Source: Planctomycetaceae bacterium (GTDB lineage: Bacteria; Planctomycetota; Planctomycetia; Planctomycetales; Planctomycetaceae). Taken from it: a stretch of DNA of 30,538 bases. Under the pieces are notes generated by a model that was given only the letters and a program-made list of their open reading frames with translations, was not told the DNA's origin and searched no databases. The DNA is taken from NCBI GenBank assembly GCA_041398785.1, contig JAWKUA010000041.1, forward strand, positions 1 to 30,538, written 5' to 3'. Below, in pieces: positions 1 to 9,375 of this stretch (its first letter is position 1; each line of letters starts with the position of its first letter). A program made the translations under genes and the position numbers.

Positions 1-761
1 GGATCCCGCAGGAACGCGGCCAGTTCCCGTGCGATCGGCGGTTCGGTCCAGGATTCATCGGGCGGATGGAAGGCGGACAGGTCGACGGCCGGAGCAATCA
101 CTTCCATGCGATCCGGCTGGTAATGATCGTAAATCGCGTACTGCTGTTCGACTTCCTGATTGGTGCTGGTGACGACCAGTGAGGCCGTTTCCAGAGCGGT
201 CTCTTCGGCTTCAATACGGGTGTGGAAGTGATATTTTCTGTCGAGCTGCTTCGGGTTTTTGTGGCCGATCAGCAGCCGCTGTTTCTTGACGCGCCCCAGC
301 GAATGGCCGGTGAAGATATACGGAATGTGCAGCAGCCGCGCCAGTTGAGCACCCACGTATCCGGCGTCGGCATAGTGGCCGTGGATGACATCCGGAAGAC
401 CGTGGCGCCGAAAATGCACCAGCGTCTGGTCGATGAACATCTCCAGAAACGGCCACAGCGATTCCTTCTTCAGATAGCGCTTCGGTCCGAAGGGAATACG
501 CACCAGCCTGGCTTTGTCCGTGATGGGTTCTTCGGTCTGAGCGTACTGTTCGTCGATATTCGGATCGATAATCTGCCGCGTCAGCAGTTCCACGCTGTGA
601 ACCTGCGGGTGCCGGGACAGCTCCGCGGCAAGTTCCAGAACATAAATCACCTGGCCGCCCGTATCCGCGTCGCGCCCCAGCTCCGGCTCCGTGGCACGAA
701 TCAGCCCGTGCAGACTGATCAGACAGATTTTCAGTTGGCCGATTTCGCGGGAAGTCGTCAT
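1..761 (-). CDS. Sucrose-phosphate synthase-like GT4 glycosyltransferase (partial, C-terminus outside window)
   Basis: The first 253 residues are present; the gene continues past position 1. Reading from ATG at 759-761, the N-terminus has the GT-B fold signature of sucrose-phosphate synthases: ISLHGLIR at about residues 15-22, ELGRDADTGGQVIYVLEL at 27-44, HGHYADAGYVG at 128-138 and TGHSLGRVKKQRLL at 151-164. In this family these build the acceptor (fructose-6-phosphate) side and the glycine-rich loop. The nucleotide-sugar-binding C-terminal half is not visible, so sucrose synthase or mannosylfructose-phosphate synthase cannot be excluded. Expected role: cytosolic transfer of glucose from a nucleotide sugar, giving sucrose phosphate as a compatible solute. 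No strong ribosome binding site is seen before the start. The nearest upstream gene ends 171 bases away, so it is probably transcribed on its own. Confidence 0.85.
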   Translation of the reverse strand, partial: MTTSREIGQLKICLISLHGLIRATEPELGRDADTGGQVIYVLELAAELSRHPQVHSVELLTRQIIDPNIDEQYAQTEEPITDKARLVRIPFGPKRYLKKESLWPFLEMFIDQTLVHFRRHGLPDVIHGHYADAGYVGAQLARLLHIPYIFTGHSLGRVKKQRLLIGHKNPKQLDRKYHFHTRIEAEETALETASLVVTSTNQEVEQQYAIYDHYQPDRMEVIAPAVDLSAFHPPDESWTEPPIARELAAFLRD

Positions 762-932
762 TTCCAGGTGTTTCGGTTTCTGTCAGCAGTGTTGCGGTGG
801 AGCCCCAGAATAGCCGACCATCACCGGAACGGAAACCGCGCGGCGGTCCGTTCAGCGTCCCGCGCGTGCGTGTGGAGATCTCGCGACGTTGTCTGCGGAG
901 CGGATGGGCGGCACACGGACGAGTCCCGCGCG

Positions 933-1367
933 TCAGCGTTTGGCGGCCAGCATCAGCACACCGGCCGCGACAAGTCCGACGCCCGTCCATTCGCGAAGGG
1001 ACAGCCGTTCGCCCAGAAACACGAAGGCGAATACGGCAACCAGCACCAGACTGAGCTTGTCGACGGGAGCCACTCGCGACGCGTCGCCGATCTGAAGCGC
1101 GCGAAAGTAGCAGACCCAGGAGGCTCCCGTTGCCAATCCGGACAGACTCAGGAACACCCACGTCTTCCGCGGCAGCAGCAGCGGGTTGCTCCACTTCCCC
1201 GTGATCGCGACAAACAATCCCAGCACGGCGATGATAATCACCGTTCGCACCAGCGTGGCCATGTCGGAGTCGACATCCTGCAGGCCGACTTTCGCAAAGA
1301 TCGCCGTCAGCGCGGCGAACACCGCGGACAGAAGTGCCCAGTAAAGCCACGCGGAGGAATTTGGCAT
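933..1367 (-). CDS. Half-size EamA/DMT-family transporter (single EamA domain)
   Basis: A 144-residue integral membrane protein with about five hydrophobic helices (roughly residues 6-25, 37-55, 68-86, 94-112 and 121-140). The sequence matches one EamA unit: ALLSAVFAALTAIFAKVG at the N-terminus, GLATGASWVCYFRALQIGDASRVAPVDKLS in the middle, and a final FLGERLSLREWTGVGLVAAGVLML helix. Most EamA drug/metabolite transporters carry two such units in about 300 residues; this is the short 5-TM type, which must dimerise to form a full carrier. The substrate cannot be predicted. The gene lies 54 bases after the PilT-like gene on the same strand, so they may be co-transcribed, but no functional link is evident. 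The start MPNSSAWLYWALL directly precedes the first helix. Confidence 0.85.
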   Translation of the reverse strand: MPNSSAWLYWALLSAVFAALTAIFAKVGLQDVDSDMATLVRTVIIIAVLGLFVAITGKWSNPLLLPRKTWVFLSLSGLATGASWVCYFRALQIGDASRVAPVDKLSLVLVAVFAFVFLGERLSLREWTGVGLVAAGVLMLAAKR

Positions 1368-1421
1368 GTTCGTCGCCCGGCGCGGGTTGGAAGGATGGCT
1401 TTGAAGCAGGATCGGCCCGTG

Positions 1422-2567
<1,146 letters not shown>

Positions 2568-2646
2568 GTGTTTGATTTTTCCGTTTTGCTGAACTAAGGC
2601 GATGGGCAGATGAGAATTTACCAATGCAGAGCGACATTTGCGTCAT

Positions 2647-2805
2647 CCTCCCGTTGAAACGGGAGGGTCGCCGATCGAATGCCGTTCAGGCGTTCGATCG
2701 CGGGGAGGGCGTCGCACAGGGAACTCCCCTTGCTCGGACGCCCTCCCCTCGTTTGATCGCCTGCACGGCGATCAAACTTCGACCCTCCCGTTGAAACGGG
2801 AGGGT
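2647..2805. repeat. Compound element of five back-to-back hairpins
   Basis: Five palindromes follow one another. H1: 9-bp arms 2647-2655 and 2658-2666 (CCTCCCGTT with AACGGGAGG). H2: 12-bp arms 2672-2683 and 2689-2700 with one G-T pair and loop GTTCA. H3: 12-bp arms GGGGAGGGCGTC 2702-2713 and GACGCCCTCCCC 2737-2748. H4: 11-bp arms GTTTGATCGCC 2751-2761 and GGCGATCAAAC 2767-2777. H5: 11-bp arms 2782-2792 and 2795-2805, with the same core as H1. The outer hairpins H1 and H5 share the 20-base core CCTCCCGTTGAAACGGGAGG and so flank the element like terminal repeats. All arms were read directly. Function unknown: a REP- or MITE-like dispersed element, a terminator for the AsmA-like gene, or a structured leader of pilT are all possible. 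Confidence 0.85.
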
Positions 2806-2870
2806 ATGTTCTCATCGGCCGCAGGCCTATGAGTTGCGAAAAGCATCAGTGTCCGCCGCGGGCAGCATAA
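2782..2870 (+). repeat. Dispersed repeat copy C (hairpin plus 34-nt core)
   Basis: Read on the plus strand: the hairpin at 2782-2805, about 31 bases of weakly conserved sequence, and the 34-nt core at 2837-2870, which begins CGAAAAG and contains ATCAG. The core matches copy A (10901-10934) at 29 of 34 and copy B (17802-17835) at 28 of 34 positions without gaps. Unlike copies A and B, no start codon follows the core; it points into the 3' end of the AsmA-like gene in antisense direction. Confidence 0.75.
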
Positions 2871-2914
2871 CGGCGACAAGCGATGGAAAGTCCGCTGCAC
2901 CGCCGATCGGGGCA

Positions 2915-5900
2915 TTATCGAATGCGATTGCGCTGCGGCGGCGGTTGTGACCACGCCGCCGGAGCCATCGGAAGCTGAAAGATGTTCGGCATCACGAGTC
3001 CGGGAATGGGCCCCCCGGTGCGCGGATTAAACGCCTCCAGAAACTGACGCATGCTGTCGTCCAGGCTGCTGCCGGGGATGACGTGAGGGCGGCTTGTGGT
3101 ACCGCGAACATCAACCTTGACCCATTGCGTGGCTCCACTGGTCAGCAGGTTGACAAGCGGGATGGAAGGAGCACGCGGCCTGGTAGGCTTCGAGTAGAAA
3201 TCCAGCACCACGTCACCGCCGAACCCGACACTGCCGCGACCCCGCAGCGCCAGCGATTCGCCGACCAGATCAATCGGATCAAACTGAAACGCCTCGTCGG
3301 CGACGCGGAAACTGAACAGCGCGTAGTCAAAGGCCGTGCGGTCCTGAACGTTGAAGTTCAGTTGAGCCAGTCCTCCCAGCAGCTTCACCATCACGGGCAG
3401 TTCGTACAACGCGGCAGGACTGATCTGCAACTGGCCGCGCCCGGTGGCGTCGGCCGGAGACTTGCCGAGTCCCCGCAGGTGCAGCCACGCGGTCACAACA
3501 CCCTTCAGGTTTTTCTGATCGGGCATGTGACGAGCGGCATAGGATTCCAGCAGGGCGTTTTCCAGTTCCAGCCACAACTGATATCCGCGATCTGTGCGAA
3601 CATCCACGACCGCATCCAAAAACGCAACGCCTCCGTACGCCTGAGCCTTCAACCGCTCGTCGCGCGCAACAGTGTTGGTGTTCGCCGACGTGAAGACCTC
3701 CCGCGATCCCAGAACTAGGTCCGCTTCGGTCAGCGTGTATGGACCTTCCAGCCGGGTCAGCGGCATTTCCAGCACTTCGACGCTGTCGAATCGCAGATCG
3801 CCGCGATTCATCAGGTGCAGCCCGTCCCAGGAACCGTGGGCCGTGACCAGACCGAACATTCGGCTGACGACCAGGCCCGCGTCCATTCCGCAATCGCGCA
3901 GTCGCAGATTCATGTCCCACGCGGCCGTCGTATTTCCGGTTCCGTTGACCAGTCCCTGGAAGTCCAGTTCTGAGTTTTCGATCGATATCCGCCCGGCCTT
4001 GCTGAATCGCGTGACTGTGTTCTGCCACGACGCCGGCAGAGCGGCACGCAGTTCGTCATCGGGCTGCAGATCGACGGCCGTCAGGTTGTTCAGATGAATC
4101 TGCCACAGCCCGTCAGGAGTGACGCGAGCCCAGCAGTCGCTGGCAGAAATCGAAGCGCCCGCGTGAGTGGCCTTCAGCGAATGAATATCACAGAACTGAT
4201 CTCCGGCATTGCGGGCATCATTGGGATCAAAGCTGGCCACGGCGGAATCGATCAGCATCCTGTACGGAAACGGCTTCGGTCGAATCAAAGCGTTATAGAT
4301 TCTCACCGGCTGATCGGCCGGAAATCGAACAACGGCCGGCGAACCCTTCACAGCGGTCCAGTGGATTTCCGTCGTCAGATCGACCGAACCTTCAGGATCC
4401 AGAAGCTTCCAGATCTGCCGCTGAGGTTCGGAAAGGGCGTTGTACAGATCCGAGTCCAGCCGGCCGTTCTTTGCCTGAACCGTCAGATCCAGGACGCCCG
4501 GAGCCGGGAGGCCGCGGAATTCACCGAAGGCGGACAATTCCGCTTCGCGATGTCGGCCGGACAGTTCCGCAAACGTCCAGTGTTTGGTTGCGGAATCAAA
4601 CGTCACTCGGCCGGAAAGCTGATCGATGTCATACGGAAACTTCGAAAACCGCATCGACGCATCATGAACGCGTGCATCAATCTTCGAATACGTGTGACGA
4701 TCAAGTCCGGGCGGTCGATAGAACTCCATGCTGGCCGATACCTGGCCGGAAAGCCGCAGTGCGTTCAGCACGGGGCGGCTCTTTTCGTCCAGGGCGTCCC
4801 GAAACCGCCCGTCGATCGGCACGTCGGCGACATCCAGTCCGAATCGAAACTCCGTTTCCGGTCCGGGGTTTTTCCATAAGCCTCTGGACGTGAATCGCCG
4901 CGAACCGGCGTTGCCGGAGAGTTCGACTTTCATCAGGACATCGTCAGGACGCACGGTGGTCAGTGCGCCGTCGGGGATCGGGGTGTTCGCCGGAATCTGA
5001 ACGACGGTCCCGGTCAGACCGGAAACGGGATAGCGAAACTTTTCATACACGACGCTGCCTTCGCGGAACTCCGCGTTCACGCCTTCCGGCTTCCATCGAC
5101 CATCCGGCAGTCGCCGCAGCATGCCGGTCGCGGACACTTTCATTTCGGGCTGGAACATGTCGAACAGCCGCTGCGTCCGCAGATTGACAAACGGCTGCAG
5201 TTCCATCGTCACGGGAAAATTGAGGATTTCGAAACGGGCGACCGGCGGATCGGCGCTGGAAGCCGTCTGCATTTCAAAATTGCCGGTCAGGCTGGCATCG
5301 CCGTCTCGTGCCTGCTTCAGTTGGAAAATCAGGTGACTGTTATCTCGGTACAGCACCGCATTGACGTCGGTCAGGGTGACGGGAAACGCTGCCGATGACA
5401 GGCGTCCGTCCCGGATTTCCACCCGCAGCCGAAATTCCGGGACGCTCATGTCCGGGCCACCGGTCACGTCAAAGTCGACGTCCAGAATGCCGCGAAACAG
5501 CGGTGCGATCTCGCTGGTGCCAATCTGTAGAGCAGCCGACGACCGAGAAGCAGTCTGCGCCGGCGCTGTCAGTCCGGCCGTCGCCGGAAGTGCACTGCGC
5601 ATTGATGCATCGATCTGCTGAAGCTGCTGTTCAATGCCGGGGTTGGCCGCCTGAGCCAGCCGGATCAATCCCTGGTCGGCCGTGACATCTTTCAACTGGC
5701 CGCCGATCGTCCATTTGCGTGACGCCAGATCCCAGGCTCCGGCGAATTTCAGCAGGCCGGCACCTGGTAGTTCGACGCCACCGTCCAAGTCATAGCCATG
5801 GCGAGACACCGGAATTGCCTGGACCTTCGGACTGGTCAGCAGCAACCGTGCGGTCGGGATGCCGTTGCCGTGCTGCAGATTCAACTGGACCCGCAGATCC

Positions 5901-6343
5901 TCGACCGTCACCAGCGGCAGTGCCGGCATTTCGGAACCCGGCGGATGAAACTCGTATTCCTGCCAGTTCCAGTGGCCGTCAGCAGCTCGGGAAAGCAAAA
6001 TATCGGCGGACGCCAACCGAATGCTTTCAACGAAGACTCGCTGATGGTCAATCAACTGATGCGAATCGATGTTGACGATGATCTGCTTTGCGCGGAACAG
6101 CGGCAGATCTGTCCGGCGGTCGCGGATTTCCACGTTTGTCAGAGTAACCGCTTCCGTTCCGGACAGCCGCGTCGCTCCCAGCACCATCCGCAGCTCGGGA
6201 GCCGCCGCTTCAAAACGCTGCAGCAACTGCTGTTCGACCAGCGAGTCCTTCTGATTCCAGAAATAGATCCCCGCGCCGCCGACTCCAAGCGTCGCCAGCA
6301 GTACGATCAGCAGCATCCATTTGATGACCGCGAAGAACTTCAT
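2915..6343 (-). CDS. AsmA-like (TamB/AsmA superfamily) envelope protein, 1142 residues
   Basis: A very large protein with one N-terminal membrane anchor (about residues 8-29, LLIVLLATLGVGGAGIYFW after MKFFAVIKW), followed by over 1100 residues of alternating beta-strand sequence without cysteine-rich or catalytic motifs. Repeating phrases such as VTLTNVEIRDRRTDLPLFRAK, RVFVESIRLASADILLSR and LRGRGSVGFGGDVVLDF are those of AsmA/DUF3971-type proteins: strands reporting layered beta-taco structure, with a C-terminal AsmA-like module at about 960-1080. Family members are held in the inner membrane, span the periplasm and are linked to lipid transport to or homeostasis of the outer membrane. The last about 40 residues are proline-rich and look unstructured. 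The start lies directly before the anchor. Neighbours give no pathway clue; the 147 bases upstream hold no visible feature. Confidence 0.7.
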   Translation of the reverse strand: MKFFAVIKWMLLIVLLATLGVGGAGIYFWNQKDSLVEQQLLQRFEAAAPELRMVLGATRLSGTEAVTLTNVEIRDRRTDLPLFRAKQIIVNIDSHQLIDHQRVFVESIRLASADILLSRAADGHWNWQEYEFHPPGSEMPALPLVTVEDLRVQLNLQHGNGIPTARLLLTSPKVQAIPVSRHGYDLDGGVELPGAGLLKFAGAWDLASRKWTIGGQLKDVTADQGLIRLAQAANPGIEQQLQQIDASMRSALPATAGLTAPAQTASRSSAALQIGTSEIAPLFRGILDVDFDVTGGPDMSVPEFRLRVEIRDGRLSSAAFPVTLTDVNAVLYRDNSHLIFQLKQARDGDASLTGNFEMQTASSADPPVARFEILNFPVTMELQPFVNLRTQRLFDMFQPEMKVSATGMLRRLPDGRWKPEGVNAEFREGSVVYEKFRYPVSGLTGTVVQIPANTPIPDGALTTVRPDDVLMKVELSGNAGSRRFTSRGLWKNPGPETEFRFGLDVADVPIDGRFRDALDEKSRPVLNALRLSGQVSASMEFYRPPGLDRHTYSKIDARVHDASMRFSKFPYDIDQLSGRVTFDSATKHWTFAELSGRHREAELSAFGEFRGLPAPGVLDLTVQAKNGRLDSDLYNALSEPQRQIWKLLDPEGSVDLTTEIHWTAVKGSPAVVRFPADQPVRIYNALIRPKPFPYRMLIDSAVASFDPNDARNAGDQFCDIHSLKATHAGASISASDCWARVTPDGLWQIHLNNLTAVDLQPDDELRAALPASWQNTVTRFSKAGRISIENSELDFQGLVNGTGNTTAAWDMNLRLRDCGMDAGLVVSRMFGLVTAHGSWDGLHLMNRGDLRFDSVEVLEMPLTRLEGPYTLTEADLVLGSREVFTSANTNTVARDERLKAQAYGGVAFLDAVVDVRTDRGYQLWLELENALLESYAARHMPDQKNLKGVVTAWLHLRGLGKSPADATGRGQLQISPAALYELPVMVKLLGGLAQLNFNVQDRTAFDYALFSFRVADEAFQFDPIDLVGESLALRGRGSVGFGGDVVLDFYSKPTRPRAPSIPLVNLLTSGATQWVKVDVRGTTSRPHVIPGSSLDDSMRQFLEAFNPRTGGPIPGLVMPNIFQLPMAPAAWSQPPPQRNRIR

Positions 6344-6490
6344 GCATCCATGCCGAAGAATCGCAAGCGGGAAAGAATCGGGATTCAGGAAGAGATAATC
6401 AAATAAGAAGTCTGCAGAAATCAGGGCAGGCAGGAGACATGAGTTATCCAGTGGGTTTGATTAGCCCGAATACCGGCTTCGCTGTCTTCC

Positions 6491-7828
6491 TTAATTGACT
6501 GTCTTCTCCATCTCTGTTCCCTGTGTCCGTAGATTCAGCAGCCAGCGCAGACCGCAGGCCGCCTGCACCGACATCGGAAATTCCACCGGAAGACGATACC
6601 TGACTGAGCCAACGAAGACCATATGAACCAGCAGAAACAGCAGGAACGGCCCCAGCACGACAACCCAGCCTTCCATGTCAAGCAATCTCGACCAGACTGC
6701 CCCGACCAACAACAGCAGGAACGCCACATACCAGATGATGCACAGCCCCTGAATTACGCGGTTTGAATTAAGTTGATTCGGCACGGGATTCAGGAAACGG
6801 ACCGCCTTGACGAACGCCAGTTCCACGGCACGTCCAAGATGGTTTTTGACGAAATCGACCGCTCGATCTTTGTAGTGCCGGTTCATTTCGAATTCGGACA
6901 TCTTCGAAAGAACGTTTTCGCGATCGAAGAACTGCATGTCGCTGGCGCCGGTGGCCTCCGGGTTCAGCCCATCGTACAAACTGGGACCGGACCAAAGCGA
7001 AGTGACAACCCAATGGCCGGTCACCGCGACATTGCGAAGTGTCCACGGCAGCATCGCCAGCCCGCAGCCAATCAGCAGGCCGGTGGCAATCACCACTCGG
7101 GCAGGAAATGATCGCCGGACCAGAATCGTCACGGCCAGGAAACAGAACGCCAGCCACGGCAGGAACCCCGGCCTCACCAATGACGCGGCCCCGATCAATC
7201 CTCCGACCAGGATCGCTCGCAGCCACAGCCGCCACGCACAGGTCTTGCCCGCCAGGGAATGCGGTAGTGCATTTCCGGTGACGATTGAACAGCCTTCCTG
7301 ACCAGCCTGCAGCAAGCCGGTCAGCGCCAGCAGGCTGAGCAGCATCCAGAAGGTGAACCACGTTTCGGACAGAATGATGACGCTGTTGCCGACGTGCAGC
7401 GGATTGACGGCCACAAACAGCGCGGCCCAGAACCCGACTCGCCTCATCACCAGCCGCGTTCCCAGCAGATAGGTCAGCCAGCAGCAGGCGGTCCCGACAA
7501 AGGCCAGCACGATTCTCGCCGCGAAGATGCGGTCGCCGAACAGCCGGATCGACCCGGCCAGCAGCAGCGGAAACCCGGGCATCCGCAGGACTCGCCGCGG
7601 TGGCGTATAGATTTCATAGTCTTCGCCGGCGGCGATCTTTTGCGCCAGAATCCAGTAACCGTTCGAATCGCCTTCGATCAGAAACTGCCGTCCTGCGTCT
7701 TGAACGTGTCGTTCGATGACGATCGCGGCGAGTATTCGCAGCAGCAGAGCGATGACCAGCATGGCCAGGACCAGCGGTCGCCACTTCGCAGCCATACTGA
7801 ATTCAGTGCGTTCATTGTCCGCTGACAT
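6491..7828 (-). CDS. GT39-type membrane glycosyltransferase (PMT/ArnT-like)
   Basis: A 445-residue polytopic protein with about ten hydrophobic helices. After the first helix comes a lumenal loop with EGDSNGYWILAQKIAAGEDYEIYTPPRRVLRMPGFPLLLA, the acidic and arginine/proline-containing loop of the GT-C enzymes of the PMT_2 (dolichyl-phosphate-mannose mannosyltransferase/ArnT) family; the C-terminus has SVRYRLPVEFPMSV, also typical. Such enzymes move a sugar from a polyprenyl-phosphate donor to a lipid or protein on the outer side of the inner membrane. I start at MSADNERTEF, ATG 7826-7828, which overlaps the end of the sulfatase gene by 17 bases; MAAKWRPLV at 7795 is an alternative. The longer open frame upstream only reads through the sulfatase gene out of frame. 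The overlap implies translational coupling. Acceptor unknown. Confidence 0.8.
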   Translation of the reverse strand: MSADNERTEFSMAAKWRPLVLAMLVIALLLRILAAIVIERHVQDAGRQFLIEGDSNGYWILAQKIAAGEDYEIYTPPRRVLRMPGFPLLLAGSIRLFGDRIFAARIVLAFVGTACCWLTYLLGTRLVMRRVGFWAALFVAVNPLHVGNSVIILSETWFTFWMLLSLLALTGLLQAGQEGCSIVTGNALPHSLAGKTCAWRLWLRAILVGGLIGAASLVRPGFLPWLAFCFLAVTILVRRSFPARVVIATGLLIGCGLAMLPWTLRNVAVTGHWVVTSLWSGPSLYDGLNPEATGASDMQFFDRENVLSKMSEFEMNRHYKDRAVDFVKNHLGRAVELAFVKAVRFLNPVPNQLNSNRVIQGLCIIWYVAFLLLLVGAVWSRLLDMEGWVVVLGPFLLFLLVHMVFVGSVRYRLPVEFPMSVQAACGLRWLLNLRTQGTEMEKTVN

Positions 7829-9170
7829 CTTGAATCCAGTCGTCATGCAGCGATTCCAGGTCGCGGACGATCGCGGGGTTTTCGGCCGCGACGCTATGCA
7901 GCTCGCGCACGGATTCGCTGAGATTGACAAGGAAGCGGCTCTTGTCCGCACCTGTCAGTTCGGCCAGGTTGCTTGTGTCGCGAGGATTGCCGATCAGCTT
8001 CCAGTGGCCCTTTCGGACGGCCCACTGCGGATCGTCCCTGCCTCCGCCGGACTGCCAGTGAAAGACATCGTGTGGCGACAGTGCAACCGATGACCTGATC
8101 ACGTCAGAAATGTCCTTCCCGTCGAATTCCACGCCGGATGCTGCCACGCCGCAAAGTGCTGCCAGCGTGGGAACCCAGTCGCAGCCGGTCGCCATTTGAT
8201 CGCGAACTTCACCTTCCGGAAATTTTCCTGGCCAGGAGACAATCGCCGGAACGCGGATGCCGCCTTCGAACAGGCTGAATTTCGCGCCGCGGTAGGGGCC
8301 TGGATTTCCACCTCCGCCGAACGTGCGTTCTTCCGTGCTGTGACCGTGGTCTGACTGAAACACGACGATCGTGTGGTCTCGCAGCTCGAGTTCCTCCAAC
8401 CGCTTCAGCACGCGTCCCACGACTTCATCCGTCGTGGAGACAAACGCGGCGTACATCCGCCGCGGAGCATCCAGGCCGGCATAGTGCGTTCGCCACTTGT
8501 CCGTTCCCTGCAGAGGATAGTGCGGCGTATTCAGCGCCCAATACAACAGGAAGGGTTGGTCGCGATGGTCTTCGATGAACCGAATTGCTTCGTTTGCCAT
8601 CATGTCGGGGAAGTAGTGTCCGTCGTGAAATATTTCCGTCCCGTTTTTCCACAGGTCGTGCCGGTTCGGACCGTTCCAGTAGAAGAAGTGCGAATAGTTA
8701 TCGATGCAGCCCCCCATGTGGCCGAAGGACGTTTCGAATCCCTGGCCGTTGGGCATCGTGTCGGGTGTATAGCCCAGATGCCACTTGCCAACGTGACCGG
8801 TTCTGTAACCGTCGGCCGCGAAGATTTCGGCTACGGTTTTTGTGGACGAAGGCATGCCGGACTGTCCCTGTTGAGACGAAACGTTTCCGGGAACTCCGGC
8901 TCGCTGCGGATACAAGCCCGTGACAAAGCCGGCTCGCGACGGTGAACACACAGGGGCTGCGGAGTAGAACTGCGTGAACCGGACTCCGCGCGCCGCCAGA
9001 GAATCCAGTTCGGGAGTCGCCAGATCGGTGGCGCCGTAACAGTTCAAATCGATGCTGCCCTGATCATCGGCCAGAATCATGATGACGTTGGGTTTGCGTT
9101 CGTCGGCCACCGCGACCGCCGCAAACAGGAAGACGACCGGAACGAACAGGACTCGTGTGCAGCGCTGCAT
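7812..9170 (-). CDS. Secreted formylglycine-dependent sulfatase (arylsulfatase A type)
   Basis: A 452-residue protein with a signal peptide (MQRCTRVLFVPVVFLFAAVAVADE), then the alkaline-phosphatase/sulfatase fold: metal-binding KPNVIMILADDQGS, the active-site signature CSPSRAGFVTG in which the cysteine is oxidised to formylglycine, GYRTGHVGKWHLG (second sulfatase signature with lysine and histidine of the active site) and a later FQSDHGHS metal-binding segment. It hydrolyses sulfate esters, probably from algal polysaccharides, in the periplasm or outside the cell; the substrate cannot be read from sequence. A GGAGA lies about 10 bases upstream of ATG 9168-9170. The open frame continues upstream through a palindromic repeat (9250-9321), producing the spurious peptide REGEAPAEP; that part is not protein. 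Sulfatases are present in large numbers in planctomycetes. Confidence 0.93.
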   Translation of the reverse strand: MQRCTRVLFVPVVFLFAAVAVADERKPNVIMILADDQGSIDLNCYGATDLATPELDSLAARGVRFTQFYSAAPVCSPSRAGFVTGLYPQRAGVPGNVSSQQGQSGMPSSTKTVAEIFAADGYRTGHVGKWHLGYTPDTMPNGQGFETSFGHMGGCIDNYSHFFYWNGPNRHDLWKNGTEIFHDGHYFPDMMANEAIRFIEDHRDQPFLLYWALNTPHYPLQGTDKWRTHYAGLDAPRRMYAAFVSTTDEVVGRVLKRLEELELRDHTIVVFQSDHGHSTEERTFGGGGNPGPYRGAKFSLFEGGIRVPAIVSWPGKFPEGEVRDQMATGCDWVPTLAALCGVAASGVEFDGKDISDVIRSSVALSPHDVFHWQSGGGRDDPQWAVRKGHWKLIGNPRDTSNLAELTGADKSRFLVNLSESVRELHSVAAENPAIVRDLESLHDDWIQDVSGQ

Positions 9171-9249
9171 GGTTCTCAATTCTCCGGAATGCGAATTCGG
9201 CGCCGGCGGCAGCACGGCTGCTGCAGTGGCATGCGCGCGATGACCACGC

Positions 9250-9321
9250 GGGTGCGGCTCCTGCCGAGCCGCGTGTTCCACTGGGCGCCGATGCGGCAGC
9301 GGCTCGGCAGGAGCCTCGCCC
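9250..9321. repeat. Dispersed palindromic repeat with 17-bp stem (REP-like)
   Basis: Arms GGCTCCTGCCGAGCCGC (9256-9272) and its exact reverse complement at 9299-9315 enclose a 26-base loop; the stem extends outward past one mismatch to 9250 and 9321, with one G-T pair. It lies between the hypoxanthine phosphoribosyltransferase and sulfatase genes. Translation of the minus strand gives the peptide REGEAPAEPLPHRR, a type of false N-terminal extension I associate with dispersed repeats in planctomycete annotations. Could double as a transcript-stabilising or terminating hairpin. Confidence 0.75.
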
Positions 9322-9375
9322 TCCCGAACATTCGATTGCACATGTTTACGCATTAAAATGACGCTTGGCAGACCA

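Larger units (their letters stand above)
2568..2914. other. Gene-free spacer (347 bases) with hairpin cluster and dispersed repeat
   Basis: This is the spacer between the 3' end of the AsmA-like gene and the PilT-like gene. The short open frames here run through palindromes and have no recognisable protein character. From left to right it holds five adjacent hairpins (2647-2805) and, sharing the last of them, a copy of the dispersed repeat (core 2837-2870). The remainder shows no feature I can name. Confidence 0.75.

Noticed and set aside
211..1350. Minus-strand open frame of 379 codons
   Set aside because: It covers two clearly coding genes in another frame and its composition (R, G, A-rich) is that of an out-of-frame reading in GC-rich DNA.
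2647..2805. CRISPR array
   Set aside because: Only two copies of the repeated palindrome exist and the segment between them is itself made of hairpins, not spacers; no cas genes are nearby.
2618..2954. Short open frames in the pilT spacer (for example 2618-2815, 2638-2832)
   Set aside because: They are translations of the palindromes and of repeat copy C, with no ribosome binding site or protein-like content.
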